A DNA stretch of 64,000 nt, from positions 2,914,001-2,978,000 of the forward strand of contig OW818695.1 of assembly GCA_942493345.1 (NCBI GenBank), written 5' to 3'. The first letter of the stretch is position 1. Each line of letters starts with the position of its first letter. This document shows, in pieces, positions 18,703 through 27,178 of the stretch. The translations under genes and the position numbers were made by a program. The DNA comes from GWE2-42-39 sp942493345 (lineage in GTDB: Bacteria; Bacteroidota; Bacteroidia; Bacteroidales; Prolixibacteraceae). The notes under the pieces are model-generated. The model was not told the origin of the DNA and ran no database searches. It worked only from the letters and a program-made list of their open reading frames with translations.

Positions 18703-18766
18703 TTGTCATACAAAACGAAATATCTCATAATCGTAGATATTTTGCTCTGTATGACAATTTTTTTTG
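18703..18766 (+). terminator. Terminator of clpB
   Basis: TTGTCATACA (18703-18712) pairs with TGTATGACAA... arms at 18748-18757, with an inner AAATATCT/AGATATTT stem; nine T follow. Lies 21 nt after the clpB stop. Confidence 0.8.
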
Positions 18767-18801
18767 TTATCCGGGTTGGCGCATATTAATTCACCCCAAA
18801 G

Positions 18802-20217
18802 CTATTTCCCCTTTCCCTTAAAACAATTCATCAGGGTGTAGATCAGGATTTTGAAGTCGAGGTAGAGCGAGATGTTTTTCAGGTAAACAAGATCGTAAGG
18901 CAACCGCTCCAGCATTTCATCGATGTTAGATGCGTAACCATATTTTACCTGTCCCCACGAGGTGATGCCCGGCCGTATTTTCATCAATTGCGTATAATGC
19001 GGGGCGCGTTCAACAATCTGATCGATGAAATATTGCCGTTCGGGACGCGGGCCAACCAGCGACATATCGCCAATAATTACATTGTAGAATTGAGGAATCT
19101 CGTCGAGATGGGTACGCCGGATAAAATTACCAATCGGGATGATACGTGGGTCATCTTTGCCCGATAGTTCGGGGCCGTTGGTTTCGGCATTGCTCACCAT
19201 GCTGCGGATTTTGTAAATAGTGAATGGTTTTCCAAATCGGCCAATACGCTCCTGTCTATAAATAGCTGGGCCTTTCGAGCTTTTTTTAATGAAAATAGCC
19301 AGGATGAAAATCACCGGCAAAAATAAAATCAGCGCCACGATGGATATCGAAACATCAAGGATACGTTTGATCTTTTCCTGCCAGGCAGGCATCAGTCCGT
19401 TCGATATTTTTATCAGCGGACTGCTGTAAATTGTATTCGTTTTTACATATCCCGAAAGCAGGTCGAACAGGTCGGGGATGCCCCAAACCGCGATGGTCCG
19501 GTTTTGCAACATCGTCAGTATTTCGCTTAAAACTTTGTGTTCCGAAGTTTCAATAGCAATGATAATTTCTTCCACATCTTTTTCCGGAATGATGTGCGAA
19601 AGCTCTTTGTAGCTCCCCATGTTTTCAAGTTTCCCGTCAAGCAATTGGTCTTCGTCTTTTTTCACGCTCAGGAAACCAATCAGTTTATTTCCTGCCGGAC
19701 GAATCTGGGTATTCATATCGTTGTATATGGCGAGCGCTTTTTCGTTTCCTCCAATGAGGATAGTATTGAACCCTATTTTTCGTTTGTGTATCTGGTGAAT
19801 GGTGCGCGTGGTGAGGATCAGCCGGAACAGGTAGGTGAAACTGAAGTGCAGCCCCAGCAACGTAAAAAACAGATTGTAATAATTTTTGTAGGTTCCGATT
19901 GAATCGTCGAGCAACAATAAAAAGAAGATAATAATTACCCCGGTCAGCGAGGTCATGATTGTTTTGCCAAGTTCAATCAGGCGCGACTTGCGGAAAACAC
20001 TCGAATACTGGCCGCTGATGTAATAAAAAATAATCCAGAAAAGCGGGATAAATAAAAGTCCGAGAAAAAAGCGATTGGTAAATTCAACAGGAATGTCGAT
20101 CCCAAACTTTTGCGGTTCGATGTATACTTTTCGATAAATGAAAAATAAAGTCCAGCTTATTACGGCTGCAAGAATATCGAAAAAGAGGTATTTGGCTATT
20201 TGTACCTTTTTATTCAT
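18802..20217 (-). CDS. Polyprenyl glycosylphosphotransferase (WcaJ/CpsE-type initiating sugar transferase)
   Basis: 471 aa. It transfers a sugar-1-phosphate to undecaprenyl phosphate and so initiates exopolysaccharide or capsule repeat units. Four N-terminal TMs (residues ~10-135), a Rossmann-like nucleotide-binding middle domain (FNTILIGGNEKALAIYNDM near 155), TM5/re-entrant helix (~285-312), and the catalytic bacterial sugar transferase domain with KRILDVSISIVALI, IYRQERIGRFGKPFTIYKIRSM, and RRTHLDEIPQFYNVIIGDMSLVGPRPE. Full-length. The 3' terminator of clpB reads toward it; the neighbour upstream (20326-21165) may share its operon. No other capsule genes are in the window. Confidence 0.92.
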   Translation of the reverse strand: MNKKVQIAKYLFFDILAAVISWTLFFIYRKVYIEPQKFGIDIPVEFTNRFFLGLLFIPLFWIIFYYISGQYSSVFRKSRLIELGKTIMTSLTGVIIIFFLLLLDDSIGTYKNYYNLFFTLLGLHFSFTYLFRLILTTRTIHQIHKRKIGFNTILIGGNEKALAIYNDMNTQIRPAGNKLIGFLSVKKDEDQLLDGKLENMGSYKELSHIIPEKDVEEIIIAIETSEHKVLSEILTMLQNRTIAVWGIPDLFDLLSGYVKTNTIYSSPLIKISNGLMPAWQEKIKRILDVSISIVALILFLPVIFILAIFIKKSSKGPAIYRQERIGRFGKPFTIYKIRSMVSNAETNGPELSGKDDPRIIPIGNFIRRTHLDEIPQFYNVIIGDMSLVGPRPERQYFIDQIVERAPHYTQLMKIRPGITSWGQVKYGYASNIDEMLERLPYDLVYLKNISLYLDFKILIYTLMNCFKGKGK

Positions 20218-20325
20218 CAGGAGTACACTTTAAGTTTGGTCTGCTCCGGTAATGAAATTCCGGATTCCATTCAATGGAACGCAAGCAGTTGAAAAAATAT
20301 TGCGGCAAAAGTACGTTTTTTAGGA

Positions 20326-21165
20326 CTAAATTTCGATTCCGCCATAATTGAATTTCTCACGGATGTCGAGGTACGTTTTCCGGCTGTTGTAGAAGTCTTC
20401 AAACGAAATACTTTCGCTGGTTTTTCCTTGAATGGAGAGAATGAAATTTTGGAATGCCTGATCATCCAATGTCTGGGTAATCGCATCATGACTTGCATTT
20501 TCAGAAATACTGAAACGGATAAAATGATCCTTCTGGAAAACCTGTATTTCCGAAGGTATATTTTTATCCGAAAAAAGAATATTGTGAATCGAACTGTTCG
20601 AGCAAAGCGAATGAATGTTCAAGGTGATGTATCCTTGTTCACTTTTCATTGCCAGCACTTCCGAGTGTTTGACTGGCGAATTTTCAATTTTACTGAGATA
20701 AATAAGGGAATTCAGAATCTCGGAAGAAAGGCCTTTCTCTGCGCTTTGAATGGCCAGTTGCAAATTGATGATTTTCACGCCCGGTTTTATTTCTGAAATA
20801 ATTCCCGGTTTTACTCCCAGCAGGGAATTGAAAAGATGGATAACACTACCGGCCTCTTTCTGAAGTTTAAGCAATTCGGCAATTTCCGAAAGCGATAAAT
20901 CCGGGGTGCTGCGAAAATAAATGTGTTTCGATTTGCGGATCATCAATCGTACGAAGTCGGCTGTAATACGTTCGGTATTATAAATAAAAATAGCGTCCGA
21001 AAGCTCTAGTAACTCAATCGGGTTGTGGTAAATTTTGAATTTCGACGATTTGAAATCCCTGCCCGGACTATACAGCCCAACAGGCTCAACTTCCTTGCTG
21101 TTGTGCAGGGTTTGGTATATTTTTCCTTCCTCCTGCAAGTCTCCTATAATGCCTACTCGAATCAT
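20326..21165 (-). CDS. Gfo/Idh/MocA-like oxidoreductase-fold protein
   Basis: 279 aa with an N-terminal dinucleotide-binding fold (MIRVGIIGDLQEEGKIYQTL, then VGLYSP, and a DAIFIYN strand) as in Gfo/Idh/MocA proteins, followed by a C-terminal alpha/beta part that lacks the clear EKP lysine motif of active dehydrogenases (the corresponding place reads HIYFRSTPDLSLSE). It may be a divergent sugar-nucleotide oxidoreductase or a non-catalytic relative. It precedes the sugar transferase gene by ~110 nt on the same strand, which suggests a role in polysaccharide synthesis. Cytosolic; no signal peptide. Confidence 0.6.
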   Translation of the reverse strand: MIRVGIIGDLQEEGKIYQTLHNSKEVEPVGLYSPGRDFKSSKFKIYHNPIELLELSDAIFIYNTERITADFVRLMIRKSKHIYFRSTPDLSLSEIAELLKLQKEAGSVIHLFNSLLGVKPGIISEIKPGVKIINLQLAIQSAEKGLSSEILNSLIYLSKIENSPVKHSEVLAMKSEQGYITLNIHSLCSNSSIHNILFSDKNIPSEIQVFQKDHFIRFSISENASHDAITQTLDDQAFQNFILSIQGKTSESISFEDFYNSRKTYLDIREKFNYGGIEI

Positions 21166-21279
21166 ACATGCAAAATAGGAATATTTATGTGTTCCCGGAA
21201 GTTTATTGCCGAATTACTTTTCAACTGTAATTGTTAATAATGTACTTTGGTCTCTATGTCTTTTAAACCGAATTTTGGG

Positions 21280-21287
21280 TAAATTTG
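21280..21287 (+). promoter_or_regulatory. Candidate -7 element of pcm
   Basis: TAAATTTG fits TAnnTTTG, 19 nt before the pcm ATG. No TTTG at 19-21 nt upstream. Confidence 0.45.
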
Positions 21288-21306
21288 AACGAAAAATACG
21301 ATTTGC

Positions 21307-21957
21307 ATGGATATTCAGGATACTTTACGACATCAGGGTTTGCGAAAACGTTTGGTCGAAGGGCTTCGCATCAAAGGAATTCGCGATCCTAAAGTTTTGG
21401 ATGCCATAGGTAAGGTACCCCGCCATTTATTTATGGACAGTGGTTTCATCCAGTTTGCCTACCGCGATCAGGCTTTCCCGATCGGCGCAGGGCAAACCAT
21501 CAGCCAACCTTACACCGTTGCTTTCCAGAGCGAACTATTGAAGGTAAAAGAACACGATAAGATTCTTGAAGTGGGTACCGGCTCGGGTTATCAGGCAGCC
21601 GTTCTGGTTGAAATGGGCGCTTCGGTTTTTACCATCGAGCGACAAAAAGAGCTGTACCTGAAAGTTCAGTCACTGCTTCCACGCATTGGCTACAATCCCA
21701 AATTTTTTCTGGGCGACGGCTACAAAGGACTTCCAACCTACGGCCCTTTCGATCAGATAATTGTAACGGCCGGAGCGCCGATTATTCCCGAAGATTTGCT
21801 GACCCAGTTGAAAATCGGGGGTCGCATGGTCATCCCCGTGGGCAGCAACGAGAAACAGGAAATGGTTGTGATGATACGGAACGGGGAAGATGATTTTACC
21901 AAAGAAAAACACGGAACTTTTGTGTTTGTACCGATGTTAAAAGGGGTGGTGAATTGA
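21307..21957 (+). CDS. pcm: Protein-L-isoaspartate O-methyltransferase
   Basis: 216 aa SAM-dependent repair enzyme that methylates isoaspartyl residues in damaged proteins. The family pattern is complete: VPRHLFMDSGFIQFAYRDQAFPIGAGQTISQPYTVAF in the substrate region (residues ~36-72; ends given), motif I EVGTGSGYQAAVL near 90, acidic loop, and post-motif ITVTAGAP-like VTAGAPIIPEDLLTQLKIGGRMVIPVG. Start at 21307 is the first ATG after a -7 element. It is 62 nt upstream of a metallo-hydrolase gene and could be co-transcribed with it. Confidence 0.95.
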   Translation: MDIQDTLRHQGLRKRLVEGLRIKGIRDPKVLDAIGKVPRHLFMDSGFIQFAYRDQAFPIGAGQTISQPYTVAFQSELLKVKEHDKILEVGTGSGYQAAVLVEMGASVFTIERQKELYLKVQSLLPRIGYNPKFFLGDGYKGLPTYGPFDQIIVTAGAPIIPEDLLTQLKIGGRMVIPVGSNEKQEMVVMIRNGEDDFTKEKHGTFVFVPMLKGVVN

Positions 21958-22019
21958 GTCGTAAGCAGATAGTCGTAAGTAAAATCAGCTCTCCGCGATA
22001 AAAAATTAAAATATTCAGA

Positions 22020-22661
22020 ATGATAGAAATTAAAAAGTTCACTTTCAATCCGTTTCAGGAAAACACCTATTTGTTGTACGACGAAACCCGCGAGTGCATT
22101 ATTGTCGATGCCGGTTGTTATTTCGATGACGAAAAGAAGGAACTCGACCATTTTATTCTCGAAAACAGCTTAAAACCGGTGCTTCTTGTAAATACTCATT
22201 GTCATTTCGATCATTTGCTGGGTGCGAATTACTGTCGATACAAATACAAAATTGAACTTCATATTCCTGAAGGGGAAGGTTCTTTGGTGGAAATGGCTGT
22301 CGGGCAAGGCGATCTTTTTGGAATTCCGATGGAGCCGGTCGAAATGCCCAACGGCGAATTGAAAGAAGGCGAAAAAATAAGATTCGGGAACTCGGAACTC
22401 GAAATCATCAAGACTGAAGGTCATTCGCCCGGCGGCCTTGTGTTTTATCATCCGGGGCAAAAATTTCTGCTGGCAGGCGATGTTCTTTTCTACGGAAGTA
22501 TAGGGCGCACCGACCTGCCCGGCGGATCGTACGAGCGACTGGTGAACAACATCGGGACTAAACTGCTGGTTTTATCACCGGAAACAACGGTTTATTGCGG
22601 GCATGGCCCGGAAACAACAATTGGTTTTGAAAAAAAGAGCAACCCATTTTTAACCGATTAA
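22020..22661 (+). CDS. Metallo-beta-lactamase-fold hydrolase (glyoxalase II-like)
   Basis: 213 aa, single MBL domain. Metal-binding motif THCHFDHLLG near residues 59-66 (HxHxDH), then HSPGGLVFY (His near 140), a GDVLF aspartate motif and YCGHGPETT near 196 as the last histidine. This is the YcbL/GloB-like subclass found in many bacteria; members hydrolyse thioesters or have undefined substrates. The protein has no signal peptide. Gene lies between pcm and gcvP, same strand, spacings of 62 and 84 nt. Confidence 0.9.
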   Translation: MIEIKKFTFNPFQENTYLLYDETRECIIVDAGCYFDDEKKELDHFILENSLKPVLLVNTHCHFDHLLGANYCRYKYKIELHIPEGEGSLVEMAVGQGDLFGIPMEPVEMPNGELKEGEKIRFGNSELEIIKTEGHSPGGLVFYHPGQKFLLAGDVLFYGSIGRTDLPGGSYERLVNNIGTKLLVLSPETTVYCGHGPETTIGFEKKSNPFLTD

Positions 22662-22745
22662 CAAACAATCCGGTAAAAATCATTTTTTAGGTTGAAGATT
22701 CAGGCTAATATTGCCCAATTTCTTAAAAATAATAAATCTCATATA

Positions 22746-25610
22746 ATGGCAAGTGATAAGTTTGTAGCCCGTCACATCGGGCCAAGGGAGCAGGAAATTA
22801 AACTGATGCTTGAAAAAATCGGGGTTCCTTCGCTCGACCAGTTAATTGACGAAACAGTTCCGCAAAATATTCGTTTGTCCGAACCTCTAAAACTCGCCGA
22901 CGGTCTCACCGAACGGCAGTATTACCGGAAAATTCTGGCCTTGGCCTCAAAAAATAAAGTATTCAACACCTATATCGGGATGGGGTATTACGACACCATC
23001 ACCCCGGCAGTAATTTTGCGAAATGTTCTCGAAAACCCGGTTTGGTATACTTCCTACACGCCTTATCAGGCTGAGATTTCGCAGGGCAGGCTCGAAGCTT
23101 TGCTGAATTTCCAGACCATGATTTGCGAACTCACCGCCATGGAACTGGCCAATGCGTCGTTGCTCGACGAAGCCACCGCCGCCGCCGAAGCCATGCTGAT
23201 GATGTACAATTCCCGCTCGCGCGAAAAAACAAAAGCAGGCGCCAATGTTATTCTGGTCGACGAAAAAATGTGGCCGCAAACCCTCGATGTGTTGCATACA
23301 CGGGCACTGCCGTGGGGCATTTCCCTGAAAGTGGTCCCGGCTTCACAATTTGAGTATTCCGATGACGTTTTCGGGTTGATGGCTCAATATCCAAATTCCG
23401 ACGGTGAAATTATCGACTATGCTGAACTTGTAAAAGCAGCTCACGAAAAAAATATTATGGTAGCTGTAGCTGCCGACCTGCTTAGTTTGGCCATTCTGAC
23501 TCCTCCCGGAGAATGGGACGCCGACATTGTTTTTGGCAGTTCACAACGTTTTGGCGTACCGATGGGATATGGTGGCCCCCATGCCGCATTCTTTGCTACC
23601 AAAGACGAATTTAAACGCACTATGCCCGGTCGCATCATCGGCGTGTCTGTCGATTCGCATGGGAAACGCGCACTGCGCCTGGCCCTGCAAACCCGAGAAC
23701 AACACATCAAACGCGAACGGGCAACATCGAATATTTGTACCGCCCAGGCACTGCTGGCAACCATGGCCGGTTTTTACGGTGTGTACCATGGGCCACGCGG
23801 AATCCGGCAGATTGCCGAACGCATTCATTCCATCGCCGCCCTGCTCAATAAGGAAGTTTCAGCACTGGGATACAGACAGGTAAATGAAAATTATTTCGAT
23901 ACCATTCGTTTTGAATTGCCCAAACATGTGAAACGTGAAGATATTGAATGGCTGTCGCTCGAACTGGAAATGAATTTCCGTTATTTCGAAAATGGCAATG
24001 TTGGCCTCAGCATTGATGAAACGACCAACCTCGACGACATCAACTGGATTATTGAAGTTTTTGCAAAAGCAGCCAATAAACCCAACGTCCAGATCACGAA
24101 ATATCCAAACGAAATCAGCATTGATCCGGCTTGTTTGCGAAAAACGCATTTCATGAACCAGGAAGTTTTCAATAAGTATCGATCGGAAACGGAGATGCTT
24201 CGCTACATAAAACGGCTCGAACACAAAGATATTTCGCTGGCCCACTCAATGATTCCGCTGGGCTCTTGTACCATGAAACTGAATGCAGCTACCGAGATGT
24301 TCCCGTTGAGCTGGATCGAATTCGGAGGCATCCATCCGTTTGTACCTAAAAACCAGGCACGCGGGTATCAGGAGATGATGGAAGAATTGCGCCGCGACCT
24401 GGCCGAAATTACCGGCTTTGCCGATGTGAGCCTCCAGCCCAATTCGGGTGCTGCCGGCGAATATGCGGGAATGATGGTCATTCGGCAATATCATTTAAGC
24501 CGGGGCGACGAAAAACGCAACGTAGTGCTTATTCCGTCTTCGGCACACGGTACCAATCCGGCTAGTGCAGTTGCCGCCGGGATGCAAGTGATTGTTACTC
24601 CCTGCGATGAAAGAGGGAACATCGACATTGAAACATTGCGTGCAAAAGCAGAAGAATACAAAGATACGCTGGCAGCTTTCATGGTAACTTACCCGTCGAC
24701 ACACGGGGTTTTCGAATCGTCGATTATTGAGATGTGCGAGATCATTCACCAGCATGGCGGACAGGTTTACATGGACGGCGCCAATATGAACGCCCAGGTA
24801 GGATTAACCAACCCGAAACAGATCGGCGCTGATGTTTGCCACCTGAACCTTCATAAAACATTTGCCATTCCGCATGGAGGCGGCGGTCCGGGCGTTGGCC
24901 CTATTGCAGTTGCCAGTCATTTGGTTGAGTTTTTACCTTCGCACCTGGTGATGAACAACGGACACGTGGGAATCACCGCAGTTTCTGCTGCTCCATGGGG
25001 AAGCGCTTCGGTATTGCCAATCACCTATGGTTATATTAAAATGCTGGGAGCCGATGGGCTGAAACGTGCTACGGAGGTTGCAATCCTGAATGCGAACTAT
25101 ATCGCGCAGGCTTTAAAAGATAACTACGGAATCTTATATACCGGTGAAAAAGGTCGTGTGGCCCACGAAATGATACTGGAATGCCGTCATCTGAAAAACC
25201 AATCCGGGATTGACGAAAGCGACATTGCCAAACGACTGATGGATTATGGGTTTCATGCTCCGACTCTTTCGTTTCCGGTACACGGCACGCTGATGGTTGA
25301 ACCCACCGAAAGCGAATCACTTCAGGAACTCGACCGTTTTATTGAGGCGATGAATACCATTTACAGGGAAATCGCCGATATCATCGACGGTAAACTCGAC
25401 AAGACCGATAATCCGTTGAAAAATGCGCCGCATACGGCCGATGATGTTACTTCCGACGAATGGAACCATGCCTACACCCGGCAGCAGGCCGCTTTTCCTC
25501 TGGCCTGGCTGAAAGAAAACAAGTTCTGGCCACCGGTTGGCCGTGTCGACAACGCGTATGGCGACCGCAACCTGGTTTGCACTTGCGATTCGGTTGAAAG
25601 TTATAAGTAG
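22746..25610 (+). CDS. gcvP: Glycine dehydrogenase (decarboxylating), P-protein
   Basis: P-protein of the glycine cleavage system: PLP-dependent decarboxylation of glycine with transfer of aminomethyl to the lipoyl H-protein. 954 aa fused alpha-beta form, usual for Bacteroidota. The ATG at 22746 (MASDKFVARHIGPRE) is chosen; the upstream TTG frame adds 18 unrelated residues. Motifs: FARRHIGP-type start, GYYDTITPAVILRN, second-half SAAPWGSAS and LNLHKTFAIPHGGGGPGVGP with the PLP lysine near residue 703. GcvT and GcvH are not in the window. A terminator follows. Confidence 0.96.
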   Translation: MASDKFVARHIGPREQEIKLMLEKIGVPSLDQLIDETVPQNIRLSEPLKLADGLTERQYYRKILALASKNKVFNTYIGMGYYDTITPAVILRNVLENPVWYTSYTPYQAEISQGRLEALLNFQTMICELTAMELANASLLDEATAAAEAMLMMYNSRSREKTKAGANVILVDEKMWPQTLDVLHTRALPWGISLKVVPASQFEYSDDVFGLMAQYPNSDGEIIDYAELVKAAHEKNIMVAVAADLLSLAILTPPGEWDADIVFGSSQRFGVPMGYGGPHAAFFATKDEFKRTMPGRIIGVSVDSHGKRALRLALQTREQHIKRERATSNICTAQALLATMAGFYGVYHGPRGIRQIAERIHSIAALLNKEVSALGYRQVNENYFDTIRFELPKHVKREDIEWLSLELEMNFRYFENGNVGLSIDETTNLDDINWIIEVFAKAANKPNVQITKYPNEISIDPACLRKTHFMNQEVFNKYRSETEMLRYIKRLEHKDISLAHSMIPLGSCTMKLNAATEMFPLSWIEFGGIHPFVPKNQARGYQEMMEELRRDLAEITGFADVSLQPNSGAAGEYAGMMVIRQYHLSRGDEKRNVVLIPSSAHGTNPASAVAAGMQVIVTPCDERGNIDIETLRAKAEEYKDTLAAFMVTYPSTHGVFESSIIEMCEIIHQHGGQVYMDGANMNAQVGLTNPKQIGADVCHLNLHKTFAIPHGGGGPGVGPIAVASHLVEFLPSHLVMNNGHVGITAVSAAPWGSASVLPITYGYIKMLGADGLKRATEVAILNANYIAQALKDNYGILYTGEKGRVAHEMILECRHLKNQSGIDESDIAKRLMDYGFHAPTLSFPVHGTLMVEPTESESLQELDRFIEAMNTIYREIADIIDGKLDKTDNPLKNAPHTADDVTSDEWNHAYTRQQAAFPLAWLKENKFWPPVGRVDNAYGDRNLVCTCDSVESYK

Positions 25611-25630
25611 AAAAAAACGACATACCGATA

Positions 25631-25667
25631 AAAACCTGGCAGGGATAAAAATGTCAGGTTTTTTTAT
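25631..25667 (+). terminator. Terminator of gcvP
   Basis: Stem AAAACCTGGCA/TGTCAGGTTTT (25631-25641, 25652-25662; one G-T pair) followed by T to 25667; 20 nt after the stop. Confidence 0.85.
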
Positions 25668-25689
25668 TGATCCTGCTTCTGAAATTAAA

Positions 25690-25721
25690 TTTGTGGATAA
25701 TCGTACACTTCCGTAATTTTG
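25690..25721 (+). promoter_or_regulatory. Bacteroidota-type promoter of ispE
   Basis: TTTG (25690-25693), 20-nt spacer, TAATTTTG (25714-25721): full match to the TTTG/TAnnTTTG consensus. Predicted start of transcription about 25728, 13 nt before the ATG. Confidence 0.8.
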
Positions 25722-25740
25722 ATTTTATAATTCTTTACAG

Positions 25741-26553
25741 ATGATTACATTTCCGAACGCCAAAATAAACATTGGCTTGCATATCACAGAAAAGCGAAGC
25801 GATGGTTTCCACAACCTGGAAACGGTGATGTACCCGGTACCACTCACCGATGCGCTTGAATTCGTTGAATCGGATACCCTCCGGTTCGAATCATCTGGTT
25901 TGCAAATCGATGGTGATTCGGAGCAAAACCTGGTGCTGAAAGCCTACCATCTGCTGAAGGAAAAATTCAACCTTCCGCCAATTCACATTCATTTGCATAA
26001 AAACATCCCGATGGGGGCCGGTCTGGGGGGTGGTTCATCCGATGCTGCTTTCATGTTGAAAATGTTGAACGATCATTTCAAGCTGAATTTATCGAATACC
26101 GAACTGGAAAAGTTTGCCGCACAACTGGGCAGCGACTGTGCTTTTTTTATCAATAACCAACCTGTTTATGGTCATGGACGTGGAGAATTGATGGAACCCA
26201 TCAATCTTCTATTGTCCGGAATATACATTTTACTGGTTAAACCTCCGTTTAGCATTTCCACCAAAGAAGCGTACAGTAATGTTGTGCCGCAGAAAAGCCG
26301 CCTGTCGCTGAAAGCTTTGGTCGATTTTTCGTTGACCCAATGGAAACCAAATATTAAAAACCAGTTTGAAAAAACTCTTTTCCCGGTCTATCCTGAGATG
26401 GCAGAGATAAAGGAAAAACTGTATAGCCAGGGAGCGTTATATGCATCAATGACCGGGAGTGGATCGGCAGTTTACGGTTTATTTCGTTCCAACCCGGAAC
26501 GGTTCGGACATCTCTTTCCTTCGGAGTATTTTTCGTTTGCTTCTCGCCTTTAA
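25741..26553 (+). CDS. ispE: 4-diphosphocytidyl-2-C-methyl-D-erythritol kinase
   Basis: GHMP kinase of the non-mevalonate (MEP) isoprenoid pathway; phosphorylates CDP-ME. 270 aa. Motifs: FPNAKINIGLHITEKRSDGFHNLETVMYPV (N-terminal substrate region), ATP loop PMGAGLGGGSSDAAF near residues 93-107, and a C-terminal MTGSGSAVYGLF motif. Start at 25741 is preceded by a complete promoter. Single gene between terminators. Confidence 0.96.
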   Translation: MITFPNAKINIGLHITEKRSDGFHNLETVMYPVPLTDALEFVESDTLRFESSGLQIDGDSEQNLVLKAYHLLKEKFNLPPIHIHLHKNIPMGAGLGGGSSDAAFMLKMLNDHFKLNLSNTELEKFAAQLGSDCAFFINNQPVYGHGRGELMEPINLLLSGIYILLVKPPFSISTKEAYSNVVPQKSRLSLKALVDFSLTQWKPNIKNQFEKTLFPVYPEMAEIKEKLYSQGALYASMTGSGSAVYGLFRSNPERFGHLFPSEYFSFASRL

Positions 26554-26803
26554 CCCATTTTGAAATTTATTTAAAAGAGCATTCACAATTATTAACAGCG
26601 AGGTATGTAACTTTTGGCGTTGTCTGTAGTCTTAAAAAGTAGAAAACAGATTACAAGAAGAAACGAGCAAGTCTCAAAGCCGTGAAAGAAAATAATTGTC
26701 ATGCAGGCAATATTGTATATTAATCCTGCCTGATTCGGTAAATAAAGTATTGCTAATAAAAAACGAATACAGGTTTTGGTTTCGTTAAATTCGTAAATCT
26801 CAG

Positions 26804-26840
26804 AAAAAAAGAAAAGGGGCTTTAAGCCCCTTTTCTTTTT
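26804..26840. terminator. Bidirectional terminator between ispE and the carboxylase genes
   Basis: Perfect stem GAAAAGGGGC/GCCCCTTTTC (26811-26820, 26826-26835), loop TTTAA. T run on both strands (plus 26836-26840; minus from the A run 26804-26810). The 285-nt spacer 26554-26838 otherwise holds nothing I can support. Confidence 0.9.
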
Positions 26841-27162
26841 ATATTCGTTCAATCTCAAGAATCAAATGTGATTTTGGTATCTTTTCGCCTTTCGAAACAT
26901 GGAATTTTACTATTCTTCCATCAAAAGGCATTTGTACCTTGTTGAGCATTTTCATTGCTTCAAGAATGAGGATTGTATCCCCTTCTTTCAATATTTGTCC
27001 TTCTTCAGCCTGTAGTTCAACGATCGTTCCCGGAATATAGGATAAAATTTTATTTTCATCCGGTTTTTCCCATTTTGTTCGTTTTTCATACTTTTTAGTG
27101 TACTCCGTTTTATAAACGGCACTGTGGACAATCAGAGATTTATATGATGTATTCTCGGTCAT
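26839..27162 (-). CDS. Biotin carboxyl carrier subunit of an acyl-CoA carboxylase
   Basis: 107 aa biotin/lipoyl domain protein. The biotinylation motif EAMKM is present (LILEAMKMLNKVQMPFDG, residues ~66-83) inside an intact beta-sandwich. The N-terminus is a charged linker rather than the Pro/Ala-rich linker of AccB, and the whole protein is shorter than AccB (~150 aa), so it belongs to a propionyl/methylmalonyl-CoA-type enzyme. It lies 16 nt downstream of the carboxyltransferase gene and must act with it. Confidence 0.9.
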   Translation of the reverse strand: MTENTSYKSLIVHSAVYKTEYTKKYEKRTKWEKPDENKILSYIPGTIVELQAEEGQILKEGDTILILEAMKMLNKVQMPFDGRIVKFHVSKGEKIPKSHLILEIERI

Positions 27163-27178
27163 ATTCTTTTAGTTAAGA

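Noticed and set aside
26592..26858. 88-codon minus-strand frame in the ispE-carboxylase spacer
   Set aside because: It runs through the bidirectional terminator and overlaps the end of the biotin carrier gene; no family resemblance.
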